NCBI RefSeq assembly: GCF_019670005.1
Contig: NZ_AP019784.1
Coordinates: 1 to 64,000 of the forward strand
Length of the DNA stretch: 64,000 bases
Origin: Methylomagnum ishizawai
Lineage (GTDB): Bacteria > Pseudomonadota > Gammaproteobacteria > Methylococcales > Methylococcaceae
Direction of reading: 5' to 3'
Part shown: in pieces, positions 11,380-20,468 of the stretch
Layout of the letters: the number at the start of each line of letters is the position of its first letter
Numbering within the stretch: position 1 is the first letter of the stretch
The notes under the pieces: model-generated
Databases searched by the model: none
What the model was told of the DNA's origin: nothing
Seen by the model: only the letters and a program-made list of their open reading frames with translations
Made by a program: the position numbers and the translations under genes

Positions 11380-11601
11380 GTCCGCGGTTGGGTGGGCCGC
11401 TTGTGCTTTCGACCAACGCTTATATGAGGCCTTCCCGGTTGGCGCTCCTCCTTGCCCGGTGCCGGGACCGGGCTACCCGGCACGGACGCGATCCCCGGCC
11501 CGCCTGTCCACCGTAGCGATTCCTTCGCGAACCCGTAACCTGATTGCAATATTGCCCCGACATACTCGCCCGTCTTAGGCATGATGCGGACGCAGAGCGA
11601 T

Positions 11602-13416
11602 ATGAAATTACGGGTTTATTTTGGGGCGCTGGTCCTGTTGGCTTTCCCTGGGCTGGCCTTGTCCTGGTGGAACGACGATTGGTCCTCGCGCAAGCAAATC
11701 ACCTTGGATGCCAGCGTGACCGGCGCGGATATCCGCGACAACGTGGCGGATTTCCCGATGCTGGTCCGGCTCCATACCGGCAATTTCGGCTATTTCGGCG
11801 AACTGGCCGAGGGCGGCAAGGACCTCCGCTTCATGGTGGACGACAAAACGCCGCTGAAATTCCATATCGAGAAGTTCGACGCCACCAATGAAATGGCCCT
11901 GGTTTGGGTGAAGGTGCCGCGCATCCAAGGCGGTGCCAGCAGCGACGCCTTCTGGATGTATTACGGCAACGGCTCGGCGGCGGACGGCGGCGACGCGGGC
12001 GGCACCTACGATGTGAACCAAGCCCTGGTGTTCCATTTCGACGACAAGAATCCCACGCCCCAGGACGCCACCGCCTACGCCAACCATGCCGCCAAATCCC
12101 TGGCCGCGGTGGAACCCGCCGGCTGGATCGGCGCGGCGGCCAAGTTCGCGGCGGCGGGGTCCATCGAAGTCCCGGCTTCCCCGTCGCTCGCCCTCGACCC
12201 GGCCAAGGGCTGGACCTTCTCCGCCTGGATCAAGATCGACCAGAGCCAGCCCGAAGCCTATATCTTCCGCGCCGCCGAAGGGGCCAACGCCCTGGAACTC
12301 CTGGTGCGCGACGCCACCGTGGTGGCCCGCTACGTCCAGGGTGGCAAGACGGTGGAAACCGCGCCCGCCCCGATCCAGCAACCGGGCCAATGGCGGCATG
12401 TGGCCGTGGTGCTGCGGCCCGACAAGCTCGAACTCTACGTGGACGGCAACAAGGGCGGCGAATCCCCCGCCACCGCCGTCGCGATGAATCCGGCGCTCAC
12501 CCTGGGCGGCACCGCCACCGGCGGTTTCCTGGCCGGCTTCCTGGACGAGGTGCAAATCTCCAACGCCGCCCGCGGCGCGGAATGGATCAAGTTGTCGGCC
12601 CGCAGCCAAAGCCTGGATTTCACCATCGCCAATTTCGGCCAGGACGAATCCAAGGGCGGGGCGGGCGGCGAAAGCTCGTTCGTGGTCATCATCCAGAACG
12701 TGACCATCGACGGCTGGGTAGTGATCGGCCTGACCGGCGTCATGTTCATCGTGTCGATCCTGGTCATGACCATCAAGGCCATGGTGATCGCCAAGGTCCG
12801 CAAGGACAACAAGGCGTTCCTCGCCGCCTATGAAAAGGTCAGCCCCGACAATCCCGGCCAATTGGACCGCGAAGAAAGCGAAGAGGAAAAAGAACTGGCC
12901 GAATCCGAATTCCTGGCGGCCATCGTCGGCAAGCACGATCATTTCCAAAGCTCGCCGCTCTACCACATCTACCATGCCGGGATCGCCGAGGTGAAAAAGC
13001 GGGTGGGCAATTCGTCCAAGCCGCTGACCCCGGAAGCCCTGCATGTGATCCGGGTCAAGCTGGATTCCATCGTGGTGCGCGAGAGCCAACGCCTCAATAG
13101 CAAGATGGTGTTGCTGACCATCTCCATCGCGGGCGGGCCGTTCCTGGGGCTGCTCGGCACCGTGGTGGGCGTGATGATCACCTTCGCGGTGATCGCCGCC
13201 ACCGGCGACGTGAACATCAACTCCATCGCGCCCGGTATCGCGGCGGCGCTGTTGGCGACGGTGGCGGGTCTCGCGGTCGCCATCCCCGCGCTGTTCGCCT
13301 ACAACTACCTGCTCACCCAGATCAAGGACATCGTCGCCGATATGCGGGTGTTCTCCGACGAGTTCCTGGCCATGCTGTCCGAGCGCGTCGCTGACCGCTT
13401 CCGGGAGGCCGCATGA
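11602..13416 (+). CDS. ExbB/TolQ-type proton channel fused to periplasmic DUF2341 and LamG-like region
   Basis: A signal sequence (MKLRVYFGALVLLAFPGLALS) leads a large extracytoplasmic part: a DUF2341-like region beginning WWNDDWSSRKQI, then a LamG/concanavalin-like beta-sandwich with GWTFSAWIK and HVAVVLRPDKLELYVDG. A transmembrane segment near residue 375 (WVVIGLTGVMFIVSILVM) follows, then a cytoplasmic charged loop and the MotA/TolQ/ExbB channel domain with GPFLGLLGTVVGVMITF and two more hydrophobic helices. Its stop overlaps the exbD start by ATGA. Such fusions presumably couple proton motive force to a cell-surface or periplasmic ligand through the lectin-like part. An upstream in-frame ATG at 11581 would add seven residues before the signal peptide. 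Confidence 0.87.
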   Translation: MKLRVYFGALVLLAFPGLALSWWNDDWSSRKQITLDASVTGADIRDNVADFPMLVRLHTGNFGYFGELAEGGKDLRFMVDDKTPLKFHIEKFDATNEMALVWVKVPRIQGGASSDAFWMYYGNGSAADGGDAGGTYDVNQALVFHFDDKNPTPQDATAYANHAAKSLAAVEPAGWIGAAAKFAAAGSIEVPASPSLALDPAKGWTFSAWIKIDQSQPEAYIFRAAEGANALELLVRDATVVARYVQGGKTVETAPAPIQQPGQWRHVAVVLRPDKLELYVDGNKGGESPATAVAMNPALTLGGTATGGFLAGFLDEVQISNAARGAEWIKLSARSQSLDFTIANFGQDESKGGAGGESSFVVIIQNVTIDGWVVIGLTGVMFIVSILVMTIKAMVIAKVRKDNKAFLAAYEKVSPDNPGQLDREESEEEKELAESEFLAAIVGKHDHFQSSPLYHIYHAGIAEVKKRVGNSSKPLTPEALHVIRVKLDSIVVRESQRLNSKMVLLTISIAGGPFLGLLGTVVGVMITFAVIAATGDVNINSIAPGIAAALLATVAGLAVAIPALFAYNYLLTQIKDIVADMRVFSDEFLAMLSERVADRFREAA

Positions 13417-13817
13417 AGGTCGAATCGGAAGAGAAGGTCTACGACGACATCAACATCACGCCCATGCTGGACGTGGCCTACGTGCTGCTGTTGATCTTCA
13501 TCATCATGACCACGGCCACGGTGCAGGGCATCACGGTCAACCTGCCCAAGGCCAGCAGCACGCCGAGCCTGTCGAAGCCCAAGACCAAGGCGATTTCCAT
13601 CACCCCGGACGGGACGATCTACCTCGACACCTACCCGGTGTCGATCCAGGAACTGGAAACCCGGCTGGCGCAATACAAGGCGGCGACGCCGGATTTGCCG
13701 GTGGTGCTGAAGGCCGATGCCTCCATCCAGTATGAAAAAGTCATACAGGTGCTGGACGTGGTGACGCGGCTCGAAATCAGCCAGCTCGGCCTCGTCACCC
13801 AGAAGCTGGTGAAATAA
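13413..13817 (+). CDS. exbD: ExbD/TolR-family biopolymer transport protein
   Basis: The 134-residue protein begins with a short cytoplasmic tail, INITPMLDVAYVLLLIFIIMT, carrying the conserved Asp of the single transmembrane helix that conducts protons with ExbB. A periplasmic domain with the usual strand-helix pattern follows. It overlaps the upstream exbB-like gene by four bases and is followed nine bases later by the tonB-like gene, which argues for one operon and one motor complex. Confidence 0.92.
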   Translation: MKVESEEKVYDDINITPMLDVAYVLLLIFIIMTTATVQGITVNLPKASSTPSLSKPKTKAISITPDGTIYLDTYPVSIQELETRLAQYKAATPDLPVVLKADASIQYEKVIQVLDVVTRLEISQLGLVTQKLVK

Positions 13818-13826
13818 CCCGCCGCG

Positions 13827-14495
13827 ATGGAACAGAAGAACAAAGCCCTGAAATACCTGCCCGCCGCCATCGGGGTGGGTTTGGTCGTGGTCATCGCCAT
13901 CGTGCTGTATCTGGTGCGGGATATTTTCGAGAAGCCGATCCAGAGCAAGAAGCAAGTCCAGCAAATCAGCGTGGTGCAGCCGCCCCCGCCCCCGCCGCCA
14001 CCCCCGCCCGAGCAAAAACCGCCGGAACCCGAGGTGAAGGAGGAAAAGATCGAGGAACCCGAGCCGGAGCCGGAACCCGAGCCGGAACAACCCGAGGCGG
14101 AAGCGCCGCCGCCGGGCGAGGAACTGGGCGTGGACGCGGCGGGCGGGGCCGGTTCCGACGCCTTCGGCCTGGTGGGCAAGAAGGGCGGGCGCGGGCTGAT
14201 CGGCGGGGGCGGCGGCAACGCCATCATCTGGTACGGCCAGCATATCGGCAAGGAATTGACCGACGAACTACACCGCAGCCTCAAGGACAAGGCCCGCAAT
14301 AGCAGCTATTCGGCGGTGGTCCATCTGTGGATCGGCCCGGACGGCGGCGTCAGCCGGGTGGAACTGGCCAATTCCAGCGGCACGGCGGAAATCGACCAAG
14401 CCCTGAAAGCGGCGCTCAACGGCATCCGGGCGGGCCGGTTCAAGCCGCCACCCGAGCATATGCCGCAGCCCTTGAAAGTCCGCATCCGGTCCTAG
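13827..14495 (+). CDS. TonB-like energy transducer
   Basis: This 222-residue protein has one N-terminal membrane anchor (AAIGVGLVVVIAIVLYLV), then a proline run (at least ten Pro) and alternating Pro-Glu/Pro-Lys segments, as in TonB. A C-terminal domain of about 90 residues contains SAVVHLWIGPDGGVSRVELANSS and ends GRFKPPPEHMPQPLKVRI, the TonB/TolA carboxyl pattern. It would span the periplasm and pass energy from the ExbB-ExbD motor to an outer-membrane partner. No TonB-dependent receptor is encoded in the window. Confidence 0.87.
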   Translation: MEQKNKALKYLPAAIGVGLVVVIAIVLYLVRDIFEKPIQSKKQVQQISVVQPPPPPPPPPPEQKPPEPEVKEEKIEEPEPEPEPEPEQPEAEAPPPGEELGVDAAGGAGSDAFGLVGKKGGRGLIGGGGGNAIIWYGQHIGKELTDELHRSLKDKARNSSYSAVVHLWIGPDGGVSRVELANSSGTAEIDQALKAALNGIRAGRFKPPPEHMPQPLKVRIRS

Positions 14496-14513
14496 CGCAT
14501 TTTCGCCTTATTT

Positions 14514-14538
14514 GGTGGGCACGTATTCCGTGCCCACC
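14514..14538. repeat. Short inverted repeat, possible dispersed element
   Basis: GGTGGGCAC and GTGCCCACC form a perfect nine-pair stem around a seven-base loop between the tonB-like and coiled-coil genes. There is no T-run. A related sequence, sharing the TATTCCGTGCCCACC core, is found on the minus strand near 23430-23457, so this looks like a REP-type element. Confidence 0.55.
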
Positions 14539-14603
14539 GGGATAGCCCAGCCGTAGGCGGGGCGTAAACCATCCCGCCAACCCAGTTTTTGCAGATCGAA
14601 CCC

Positions 14604-15341
14604 ATGAACATCCCCCGCAAGAAACTCCTGGCGCTCGCCTGCTGTGCCCTGTGTTGGAGCGCCGCCGCCCGCGCCGAGCCCAAGGGCGGCGCCGACCCCG
14701 CCTTGACCCAGACCCTGCGCAAGACCCAGGGCATGTTGCGCCAAATCACCCAGGAAAAAGCCGACCTCGAAGCCAAGGCCGCCGACCTCGACAAGCAGCT
14801 CAAGGAGGCGCTCAAGCTGGCCGATGGGCTCAAGGCCCGCGTCAAGGAACTGGAACCCTTGGAAGGCCAGGTCAAGCAGCAAAAAGCCAGCCTCGACGCC
14901 TTGCAGGAAGGCAACGCCAACCTGCAACAACGCATCAGCGGCGACGCCGAGCGCATCCGTGGCGGCGTCGAGCAACAACGCAAGCTGGCCACCGAGTTGG
15001 AGAAGTTCCGCCGCGACAACGCCCTGCTGGTCAACGCCGTGGAGGAACGCACCCATTGGATCGCGGATTGTTCGGCCAAGAACCAAGCCCTGTTGCAGGC
15101 CAACCGCGAATGGATCGACCAGGGCGGCGATAAGACCCTTTGGGATAAGATCGTCGCCGCCGAGCCTTTCACCGGCATCGCCGCCGTGAAGCGGGAAAAC
15201 GCCGCCGAGGCATTCCGTTACAAGCTGGGGGACCTCGAAGTCACACCTTGGCGCGAACCCGGCCCCGCCGCGCCCATCGAGCCACAGTCCGCCGCCGACG
15301 CCGAACCGACGGAGTCCGCGACTGCGCCGAGTTCTCAATAA
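14604..15341 (+). CDS. Periplasmic coiled-coil protein of the ExbB-fusion operon
   Basis: A 245-residue product starts with a Sec signal (KKLLALACCALCWSAAARA). It continues with about 130 residues of heptad-like Leu/Ala/Gln/Lys-rich sequence predicted to form a long coiled coil, then a short globular C-terminus rich in Trp and Pro. One Cys follows the coil. The start MNIPRK at 14604 fits the signal peptide. Location downstream of the tonB-like gene, on the same strand and before a strong terminator, makes it the last member of the operon. I do not recognise a named family; homologues beside DUF2341-ExbB fusions are plausible. Confidence 0.78.
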   Translation: MNIPRKKLLALACCALCWSAAARAEPKGGADPALTQTLRKTQGMLRQITQEKADLEAKAADLDKQLKEALKLADGLKARVKELEPLEGQVKQQKASLDALQEGNANLQQRISGDAERIRGGVEQQRKLATELEKFRRDNALLVNAVEERTHWIADCSAKNQALLQANREWIDQGGDKTLWDKIVAAEPFTGIAAVKRENAAEAFRYKLGDLEVTPWREPGPAAPIEPQSAADAEPTESATAPSSQ

Positions 15342-15378
15342 GGACGAGGTTTCCCCGAACTAAGGACGGTTTTTCGAT

Positions 15379-15408
15379 GGGGCATCCCGACCGGGATGCC
15401 CCTTTTTT
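15379..15408 (+). terminator. Strong Rho-independent terminator
   Basis: A perfect ten-pair stem (GGGGCATCCC / GGGATGCCCC) with a GACC loop is followed by six T. It lies 37 bases after the coiled-coil gene and closes the ExbB-ExbD-TonB operon. Confidence 0.92.
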
Positions 15409-15444
15409 GTGGATGGGCCGGGCCAGGGCGCTTCCCGGCCCGGA

Positions 15445-16374
15445 TCATGCGCCCATGGCCGCCGCCCTGCGCCGCGGCACGGATTCCGCCCCGCCGTTCA
15501 ACAAGGCGCCGAGGATGGGTTCGGCATGGTTGATCGGCAAGGAGAAATGCCCCTCGCCCGGCCAGTCGAACACCTGGGCCTGCGCCAGCGGCTCCGCCAA
15601 CATCCGGCTATGGCAAGGCGGCACGGTGATATCGTCCGTGCCATGCCACAAGGCCACCGGCAGGTTGATCTCCGCAGGGTCGAAACCCCAATCGTGGGAG
15701 TACAGCATGAAATCCAGCAGCGCCCCGTGCATCCCAGGACGCAAGCCTTCGCCGATGGAGGCGCAAAGATCGGCCCGGATATCGGGGCGGGATAGGGTGG
15801 CGCGGTCGGCCTCCCGCATCGCGGTGGTCAAGAGGGCCAGGGCCACGTTGGGATTGGCCCGCATCAGCGGCCCCAGGACCGAGCCATAGACTCCCCGCAT
15901 CAGCCAGGGTGCCCGGCGGGCGCTGACGAAGCCGAAACGGGCCGGGAAGTGCATGGGCTGGACCGCCGCGAGGGTGTGGACCGGACCCAGCCCGCCGACG
16001 AGGGTGGCGGCGGTGATCCGCTCCGGCAGGGCGTGGAGCAAGGCCAGCGCGTAGGGCGCGCCGCCCGAGACGGCCAGCAGCATGAACTGGCCGAAACCCA
16101 GGGCGTCGGCCAGTTCCGCCACATCGGCGGGCCAATCGAGGATACGCCGTCCCGGCTGGAAATCCGACAGGCCATAGCCGGGCCGGTCCGGGGCGACGAT
16201 CCTGGCCCCCAGCTTGGCGGCGGCCCGGTCCACCAACACCGCCTCCAGCCGGGAGGCGGGGAAACCGTGGCAATACATCACCGGACGCCCTTGCGGGTCG
16301 CCCACCTCGGCGTAGCCGAGCTTACGTCCATCCCTGAGCTTGATTGTCCGATGCAAACGGGATTCTGCGCTCAT
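15445..16374 (-). CDS. Alpha/beta hydrolase
   Basis: The 309-residue protein has the alpha/beta hydrolase pattern: oxyanion strand VMYCHGFPASRLE, APDRPGYGLSD, nucleophile elbow LLAVSGGAPYAL with the catalytic Ser, an Asp in HGTDDITVP and a late His in WPGEGHFSLP. All three catalytic residues are present. AGGAGG lies about ten bases upstream of the start at 16374. There is no signal peptide. Substrate is unknown; the family includes esterases, haloperoxidases and epoxide hydrolases. Confidence 0.87.
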   Translation of the reverse strand: MSAESRLHRTIKLRDGRKLGYAEVGDPQGRPVMYCHGFPASRLEAVLVDRAAAKLGARIVAPDRPGYGLSDFQPGRRILDWPADVAELADALGFGQFMLLAVSGGAPYALALLHALPERITAATLVGGLGPVHTLAAVQPMHFPARFGFVSARRAPWLMRGVYGSVLGPLMRANPNVALALLTTAMREADRATLSRPDIRADLCASIGEGLRPGMHGALLDFMLYSHDWGFDPAEINLPVALWHGTDDITVPPCHSRMLAEPLAQAQVFDWPGEGHFSLPINHAEPILGALLNGGAESVPRRRAAAMGA

Positions 16375-16519
16375 TACCGACCTGCCTCCTAAGGATTGGG
16401 AACGCCGCGGCCAGAACTGGCCGCATGACGGCAGGAGGATATCGTGTTATCGGACCGGCGCAAAGCGGACCCGGTGCCGGGGCGGGTGTCTCCGCCGCGA
16501 AATCCAACCATGCTAGCCT

Positions 16520-17680
16520 ATGACGCTTTCATCGAAACAGCCGGGAGCCGATTTGGAATCGAATATCGTCCGGGGCGGGGCCGGGGCTTTCGACCCCCGC
16601 CATTTCACACCGGGCCGTCCGGTCCTGCGCGGCCTGCCCGAATTACGCGAACTCTTGATCCTCGCCGACCACGCGCTGCGGGTTCCCGGGGCCCGGGCCG
16701 GGGTCGAGGAATTGGCCCGGCTCGAACATGGGGGCGAATCCTTCCCGTTGCTCGCCTTCCGCTTCGGACCCGACGATCCGGGCTTGCCGGTGTTCGCCTT
16801 GTTCGGCGGCGTGCATGGCTTGGAGCGCATCGGCACCCAGGTGGTCCTGGCCTATCTGCGCACCCTGCTGGAAATGGCCCGCTGGGACCGCGCCACCCAG
16901 GACATGCTGGCCACGACCCGGCTGGTCATGGTGCCCTTGCTGAATCCGGTGGGGATGTATCTCCGGTTCCGCGCCAACGGCAACCGGGTGGACCTGATGC
17001 GGAATGCCCCGGTCGAGGCCGAGGGCTTGGCGGCTTGGCATTGGTTCGGCGGCCAGCGCTTGACGCCCCGGCTGCCCTGGTACCGGGGCGCGGCGGACGC
17101 GCCCATGGAAACCGAGGCGCGGGCGCTGTGCGACTTCGTCCGCCGCGAAATCTTCCCGGCCCGCACGGCCCTGAGCATCGATGTGCATTCGGGCTACGGC
17201 AAGGTGGACCGGCTGTGGTTCCCCTACGCCAAGACCCGCGCCGCCTTTCCCGGCCTGCCCGAGGCCGTGGCCTTGAAACACCTGCTCGACCGCTCGCATC
17301 CCAACCATGTCTACCATGTCGAGCCGCAATCGCTGCACTATCTGGCCCATGGCGACCTGTGGGATTACCTCTACGACGGCTACCGCGCCGTCCAACCCGC
17401 CGGGCATTACCTGCCGTTCACGCTGGAGTTGGGTTCCTGGCTGTGGGTGAAGAAGAACTGGGTCCAGGCGTTCTCGGCCCTGGGCGTGTTCAATCCCCGG
17501 CTACCGCACCGGGTGCGGCGGACCTTGCGGCGGCATTTGTTCCTGTTCGATTTGTTCCACCGCGCCACCCGCTCGCCGGAGCCTTGGGCCGGGTTGGAAT
17601 CCGCCGAACGCGGGCGGTTGGAGGCGCAAGGGCTGCGCCTTTGGTATGGGGGCGGGGAACGGGAGCGCCCGGCCCGCTAG
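16520..17680 (+). CDS. M14-type zinc carboxypeptidase-like protein
   Basis: The 386-residue protein carries the zinc ligands of the carboxypeptidase A/aspartoacylase superfamily: HGLE in FGGVHGLERIG (His and Glu), the substrate-binding region NGNRVDLMRN, the third ligand His in SIDVHSGYG, and a catalytic Glu candidate in TLELGSW. It lacks a signal peptide, so the protein is probably cytoplasmic, and may act on small amides or peptides. It converges with the alkaline phosphatase gene and shares a hairpin region with it. Confidence 0.8.
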   Translation: MTLSSKQPGADLESNIVRGGAGAFDPRHFTPGRPVLRGLPELRELLILADHALRVPGARAGVEELARLEHGGESFPLLAFRFGPDDPGLPVFALFGGVHGLERIGTQVVLAYLRTLLEMARWDRATQDMLATTRLVMVPLLNPVGMYLRFRANGNRVDLMRNAPVEAEGLAAWHWFGGQRLTPRLPWYRGAADAPMETEARALCDFVRREIFPARTALSIDVHSGYGKVDRLWFPYAKTRAAFPGLPEAVALKHLLDRSHPNHVYHVEPQSLHYLAHGDLWDYLYDGYRAVQPAGHYLPFTLELGSWLWVKKNWVQAFSALGVFNPRLPHRVRRTLRRHLFLFDLFHRATRSPEPWAGLESAERGRLEAQGLRLWYGGGERERPAR

Positions 17681-17726
17681 GCCGGTCGATGACGGCGGGT
17701 ACGGTGCCCGCAGAAGGAAAACGGCA

Positions 17727-17796
17727 AAGGCCGGTTTCCAATCCCGGCCTTCGGCGGCTTCCCGCAGGGGGACGGGGATGTCCCCCCGCGGGAAGC
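17727..17796. terminator. Two hairpins between convergent genes, probable bidirectional terminator
   Basis: The first hairpin pairs AAGGCCGG (17727-17734) with CCGGCCTT (17744-17751). The second pairs 17757-17773 with 17780-17796, 16 of 17 positions, around a short loop; the one mismatch becomes a G-U pair in the minus-strand transcript. T-rich but not pure T sequence follows on both sides. Confidence 0.7.
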
Positions 17797-17805
17797 GTCT
17801 TTGGC

Positions 17806-19863
17806 TTATTTGACGCCCAAGGTCGCCTGCATCAGCGAGAAGAACACATCGGTGTTATCGATGGTGCCGCCGAGCAGGCTGGCCCCCCGGCCATAGGCCG
17901 ACAGCGGGATATCGCCGCCGGTATGGACGGCCTGGTCGCCCGGCACCTGGCCGGTCACGAAGAAGCCGTCGGCCTGCTGGATGGGACGGGTTCCGCCCAG
18001 GCCGCCATCGGCGACGTTGTTGCGCGGATAACCGGACAGCGGCAGGACGCCATTGCCCGGCTGCTGGCTGTCGTTGGTCGGCTGCGGACGGGTGCGGTAG
18101 TCCTCGTAGCGGTCGCCATTGGCACCGTAACCCACCAGCAGGCGGTAGTCCACGTCGGTGGTGGTCGGGTAGCCGTCGGCGGCGATGGTGTATTTGGGGA
18201 ACTTGGCGCTGTCGTAGGTGCCGACGGTGCCGTCGCGCAGGGCCGGGGTGCCCAGGGCGGTGGTGCCGCCCGCGGCGATGGCGGTTTGCAGGTCGGTGTC
18301 GGTCTTGGTGGAAGCGCCGATGATGACCGCGCCCGAGCATTCGTGGTCGGCGGTGACGATCACCAGGGTATCGGGATGGGTGGAAGCGTATTGCTTGGCC
18401 ACGCCCACGGCGCGGTCGAACTCGATGGCTTCCAGGATCCAGCGCGAGCTATCCATCTGGTGGGCCTGCTTGTCGATGGAAGCAGCCTCCACCATCAACA
18501 CGAAGCCGTCGGGGCTGTTGGCGTCCAGCACGTCCAGCGCCTTCTGGGCCATCTCGTCCAGCATGGGCTGGTCGGGGAAACCGTAGTCGTTGACCACGGT
18601 GGAGGTGCCGCGCTGGCCGGCGACCTTGTCCAGGGCGATGTTCATATTGGACAGGGAGAACAGGCCCAGCAGCTTGGACGGGGTGCCGGCCGCGGCGAGG
18701 GCGGTCCGGTCCGGGACGTAGGTCCAACCGGCGGCGGTAAAATCGCCGATCAGGTTGCGCGCCGGATCGAGCGCCCCTGGGGCGGCCCCCCAACCCGTGA
18801 CGATATCGGTGGGCAGGACATAGTCGGTGCCGGTGGTGCGGGCCGAGCCGTTGAAGGCGGCCCCGGCGTTGGAGGTCATGGCGCTCGGGTTGGGCAGGAA
18901 CCACTTGCGACCGCCGCCCATCAGCACGGTCAGGTTGGTCTTGCCGGCATCGTCCAGGTATTGATCGACGATGCCGGTGCCCGCGCCGCGGTTGGCGGTG
19001 TGGACCGCGTTGGCGGCCGGGGTGGCGTCGAACACATCGGCGGTGGTGACGATGCCCAGTTTCTTGTTCTGGGTGCGGGCCAGATATTCCGACAGGTATT
19101 CCACCCTGGGGTTATCGAACGCGGCCTTGGTGTCGTCGGGCCAAACGCCTTCCTGGTTGTTCTGGGCCTTGTTGCCGGTCACATAGTTCTGCATGCCGGG
19201 GGCCGAGTCGGTGATGATGGAGTTCAGCGAAGCCGTCATGATCATGGCGGTGTTCGGGAAGGTATCCATGTTCAGCTTCTGGTTGGCCTTGCCCTGGGCA
19301 TAGCCGTTCAACACGATGCGGGCGGCGGTGCGGTGGCTGGCCCCCATGCCGTCGCCCAGCATGATGATGATGTTCTTGGCCTTGTTGGGCCCCATGGCCT
19401 TGAGCTTGACCACCTCGAACTCGCCGTCGGCGGTGGTGGTCTTGCCGTCGCTCTGGGTGGCGACGGCGGTCAGGGTGTGTACGCCTTCCGGGCCGGACGG
19501 TTGGGCGCGCAGCGAGGCGGCGACGGCGTTCGGCACCGGGGGGGTGGCGGTGGTCAGCACGTCGGCGGCGACCATGCTCTTGCGGCCGGCGCTGGCGGGG
19601 ACGATCCGCGCCACCGCCTTGCCATCGATCAGGAATCGCACCTCGGCGATGGTCTGGCCCGCGTCGGGGACGACGGTGGCCTGGATATCGAAGCGCTGGC
19701 CATGGACGAAACGCGAGATCATCGGGCCATGGCTCGCGCCATGGGTCGCGAACCATTGGCTGGGCGGCGTCAGGCGGGTGATGCTCAGGGCATCGGCAGC
19801 CTGGGCCCCCAACAGCAGGGCCGCGCTCACGGCCAGGGTCATCGAGCTTTTACGGAATTTCAT
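17806..19863 (-). CDS. Secreted alkaline phosphatase, PhoA superfamily
   Basis: The 685-residue protein has a signal peptide (MTLAVSAALLLGAQAADA). An N-terminal beta region of about 140 residues precedes the catalytic domain. The metal and nucleophile motifs are present: NIIIMLGDGMGASH, the phosphorylated Ser in ITDSAPGMQ, VTADHECSGA and HTGGDIPLSAYG. The enzyme releases phosphate from organic monoesters outside the cytoplasm. At 685 residues it is longer than E. coli PhoA (471) because of the added N-terminal domain and insertions. A PhoB-like site lies about 53 bases upstream. The neighbouring lipoprotein and PhoX-like gene may belong to the same phosphate-starvation response. Confidence 0.92.
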   Translation of the reverse strand: MKFRKSSMTLAVSAALLLGAQAADALSITRLTPPSQWFATHGASHGPMISRFVHGQRFDIQATVVPDAGQTIAEVRFLIDGKAVARIVPASAGRKSMVAADVLTTATPPVPNAVAASLRAQPSGPEGVHTLTAVATQSDGKTTTADGEFEVVKLKAMGPNKAKNIIIMLGDGMGASHRTAARIVLNGYAQGKANQKLNMDTFPNTAMIMTASLNSIITDSAPGMQNYVTGNKAQNNQEGVWPDDTKAAFDNPRVEYLSEYLARTQNKKLGIVTTADVFDATPAANAVHTANRGAGTGIVDQYLDDAGKTNLTVLMGGGRKWFLPNPSAMTSNAGAAFNGSARTTGTDYVLPTDIVTGWGAAPGALDPARNLIGDFTAAGWTYVPDRTALAAAGTPSKLLGLFSLSNMNIALDKVAGQRGTSTVVNDYGFPDQPMLDEMAQKALDVLDANSPDGFVLMVEAASIDKQAHQMDSSRWILEAIEFDRAVGVAKQYASTHPDTLVIVTADHECSGAVIIGASTKTDTDLQTAIAAGGTTALGTPALRDGTVGTYDSAKFPKYTIAADGYPTTTDVDYRLLVGYGANGDRYEDYRTRPQPTNDSQQPGNGVLPLSGYPRNNVADGGLGGTRPIQQADGFFVTGQVPGDQAVHTGGDIPLSAYGRGASLLGGTIDNTDVFFSLMQATLGVK

Positions 19864-19915
19864 GGTTCTTAGTCTCCGAACATCTACGTTTTATGGATTA
19901 TCAACCCTAGGACAT

Positions 19916-19933
19916 AAATCAGAATATTGACAA
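19916..19933 (-). promoter_or_regulatory. Candidate Pho box upstream of the alkaline phosphatase gene
   Basis: On the minus strand TTGTCAA, a four-base AT spacer and CTGATTT give two half-sites 11 bases apart, as in the PhoB consensus (CTGTCAT-N4-CTGTCAC). The first half matches well and the second matches only partly. Confidence 0.35.
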
Positions 19934-19952
19934 TTTGGGACGGCACCCCGGA

Positions 19953-20468
19953 TCATTGCCGCGCTGCCGCGTTAGGGGGCGTCAACTCGTCGATGAACAA
20001 CCGGGTATACGAGACCCGTCCATTGGCTTCCTCCTTGGCACCCAGTTCCAAGCGCCCGACCAATTCCCATAGCCCTGGGCGGAAAGACAAAACCTTGTCG
20101 GCATAGTCGGCCGGCAGGTGTACGAACAGGGTCGAACCGGGCAGATCGTCGGAAGGGCCATCCTCTTTCTCGGGGATATTCACGGCGACCGGCGCCAGCA
20201 GGAATAAACCGGGGATGGGTTCTTCCTCGTGGACCATGTAACCGGCGATGCGCACCCGTTTGTGTTCCAGGGCCAGGAGCTTCCGCGAAGGCTCCAACCC
20301 TTGCGGCCCGACCGGCATCTTGTAGAAATCCTGGAATTTGAGCTCGGCGGTGGGCGCGGCCGCCTGGGCCGGAGGAGGCGGGCTTCGATGGGCGCAGCCG
20401 CTGAGCAGGGATAGCGCGCATAACGCCGGGACGAGGGCGGCGGGATAGGGGATTCTCGATAGCTTCAT
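19953..20468 (-). CDS. DUF3299-like lipoprotein
   Basis: The 171-residue product has a lipoprotein signal with lipobox LLSGC followed by a Pro/Ala-rich linker. The mature domain contains KRVRIAGYMVHEEE, GLFLLAPVAVNIP and a segment describing an OB-like beta barrel (VLSFRPGLWELVGRLELG), which resembles DUF3299 proteins. The start at 20468 (MKLSRI) was preferred over one nine residues earlier because it directly precedes the signal. It lies 89 bases upstream of the alkaline phosphatase gene on the same strand. Function is unknown. Confidence 0.72.
   Translation of the reverse strand: MKLSRIPYPAALVPALCALSLLSGCAHRSPPPPAQAAAPTAELKFQDFYKMPVGPQGLEPSRKLLALEHKRVRIAGYMVHEEEPIPGLFLLAPVAVNIPEKEDGPSDDLPGSTLFVHLPADYADKVLSFRPGLWELVGRLELGAKEEANGRVSYTRLFIDELTPPNAAARQ

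Noticed and set aside
16444-19872. Open frame of 1142 residues on the plus strand
   Set aside because: It runs through the M14 gene in another frame and antisense to the alkaline phosphatase. Composition is low-complexity Gly/Arg/Pro and no domain is visible. It is a product of high GC content.
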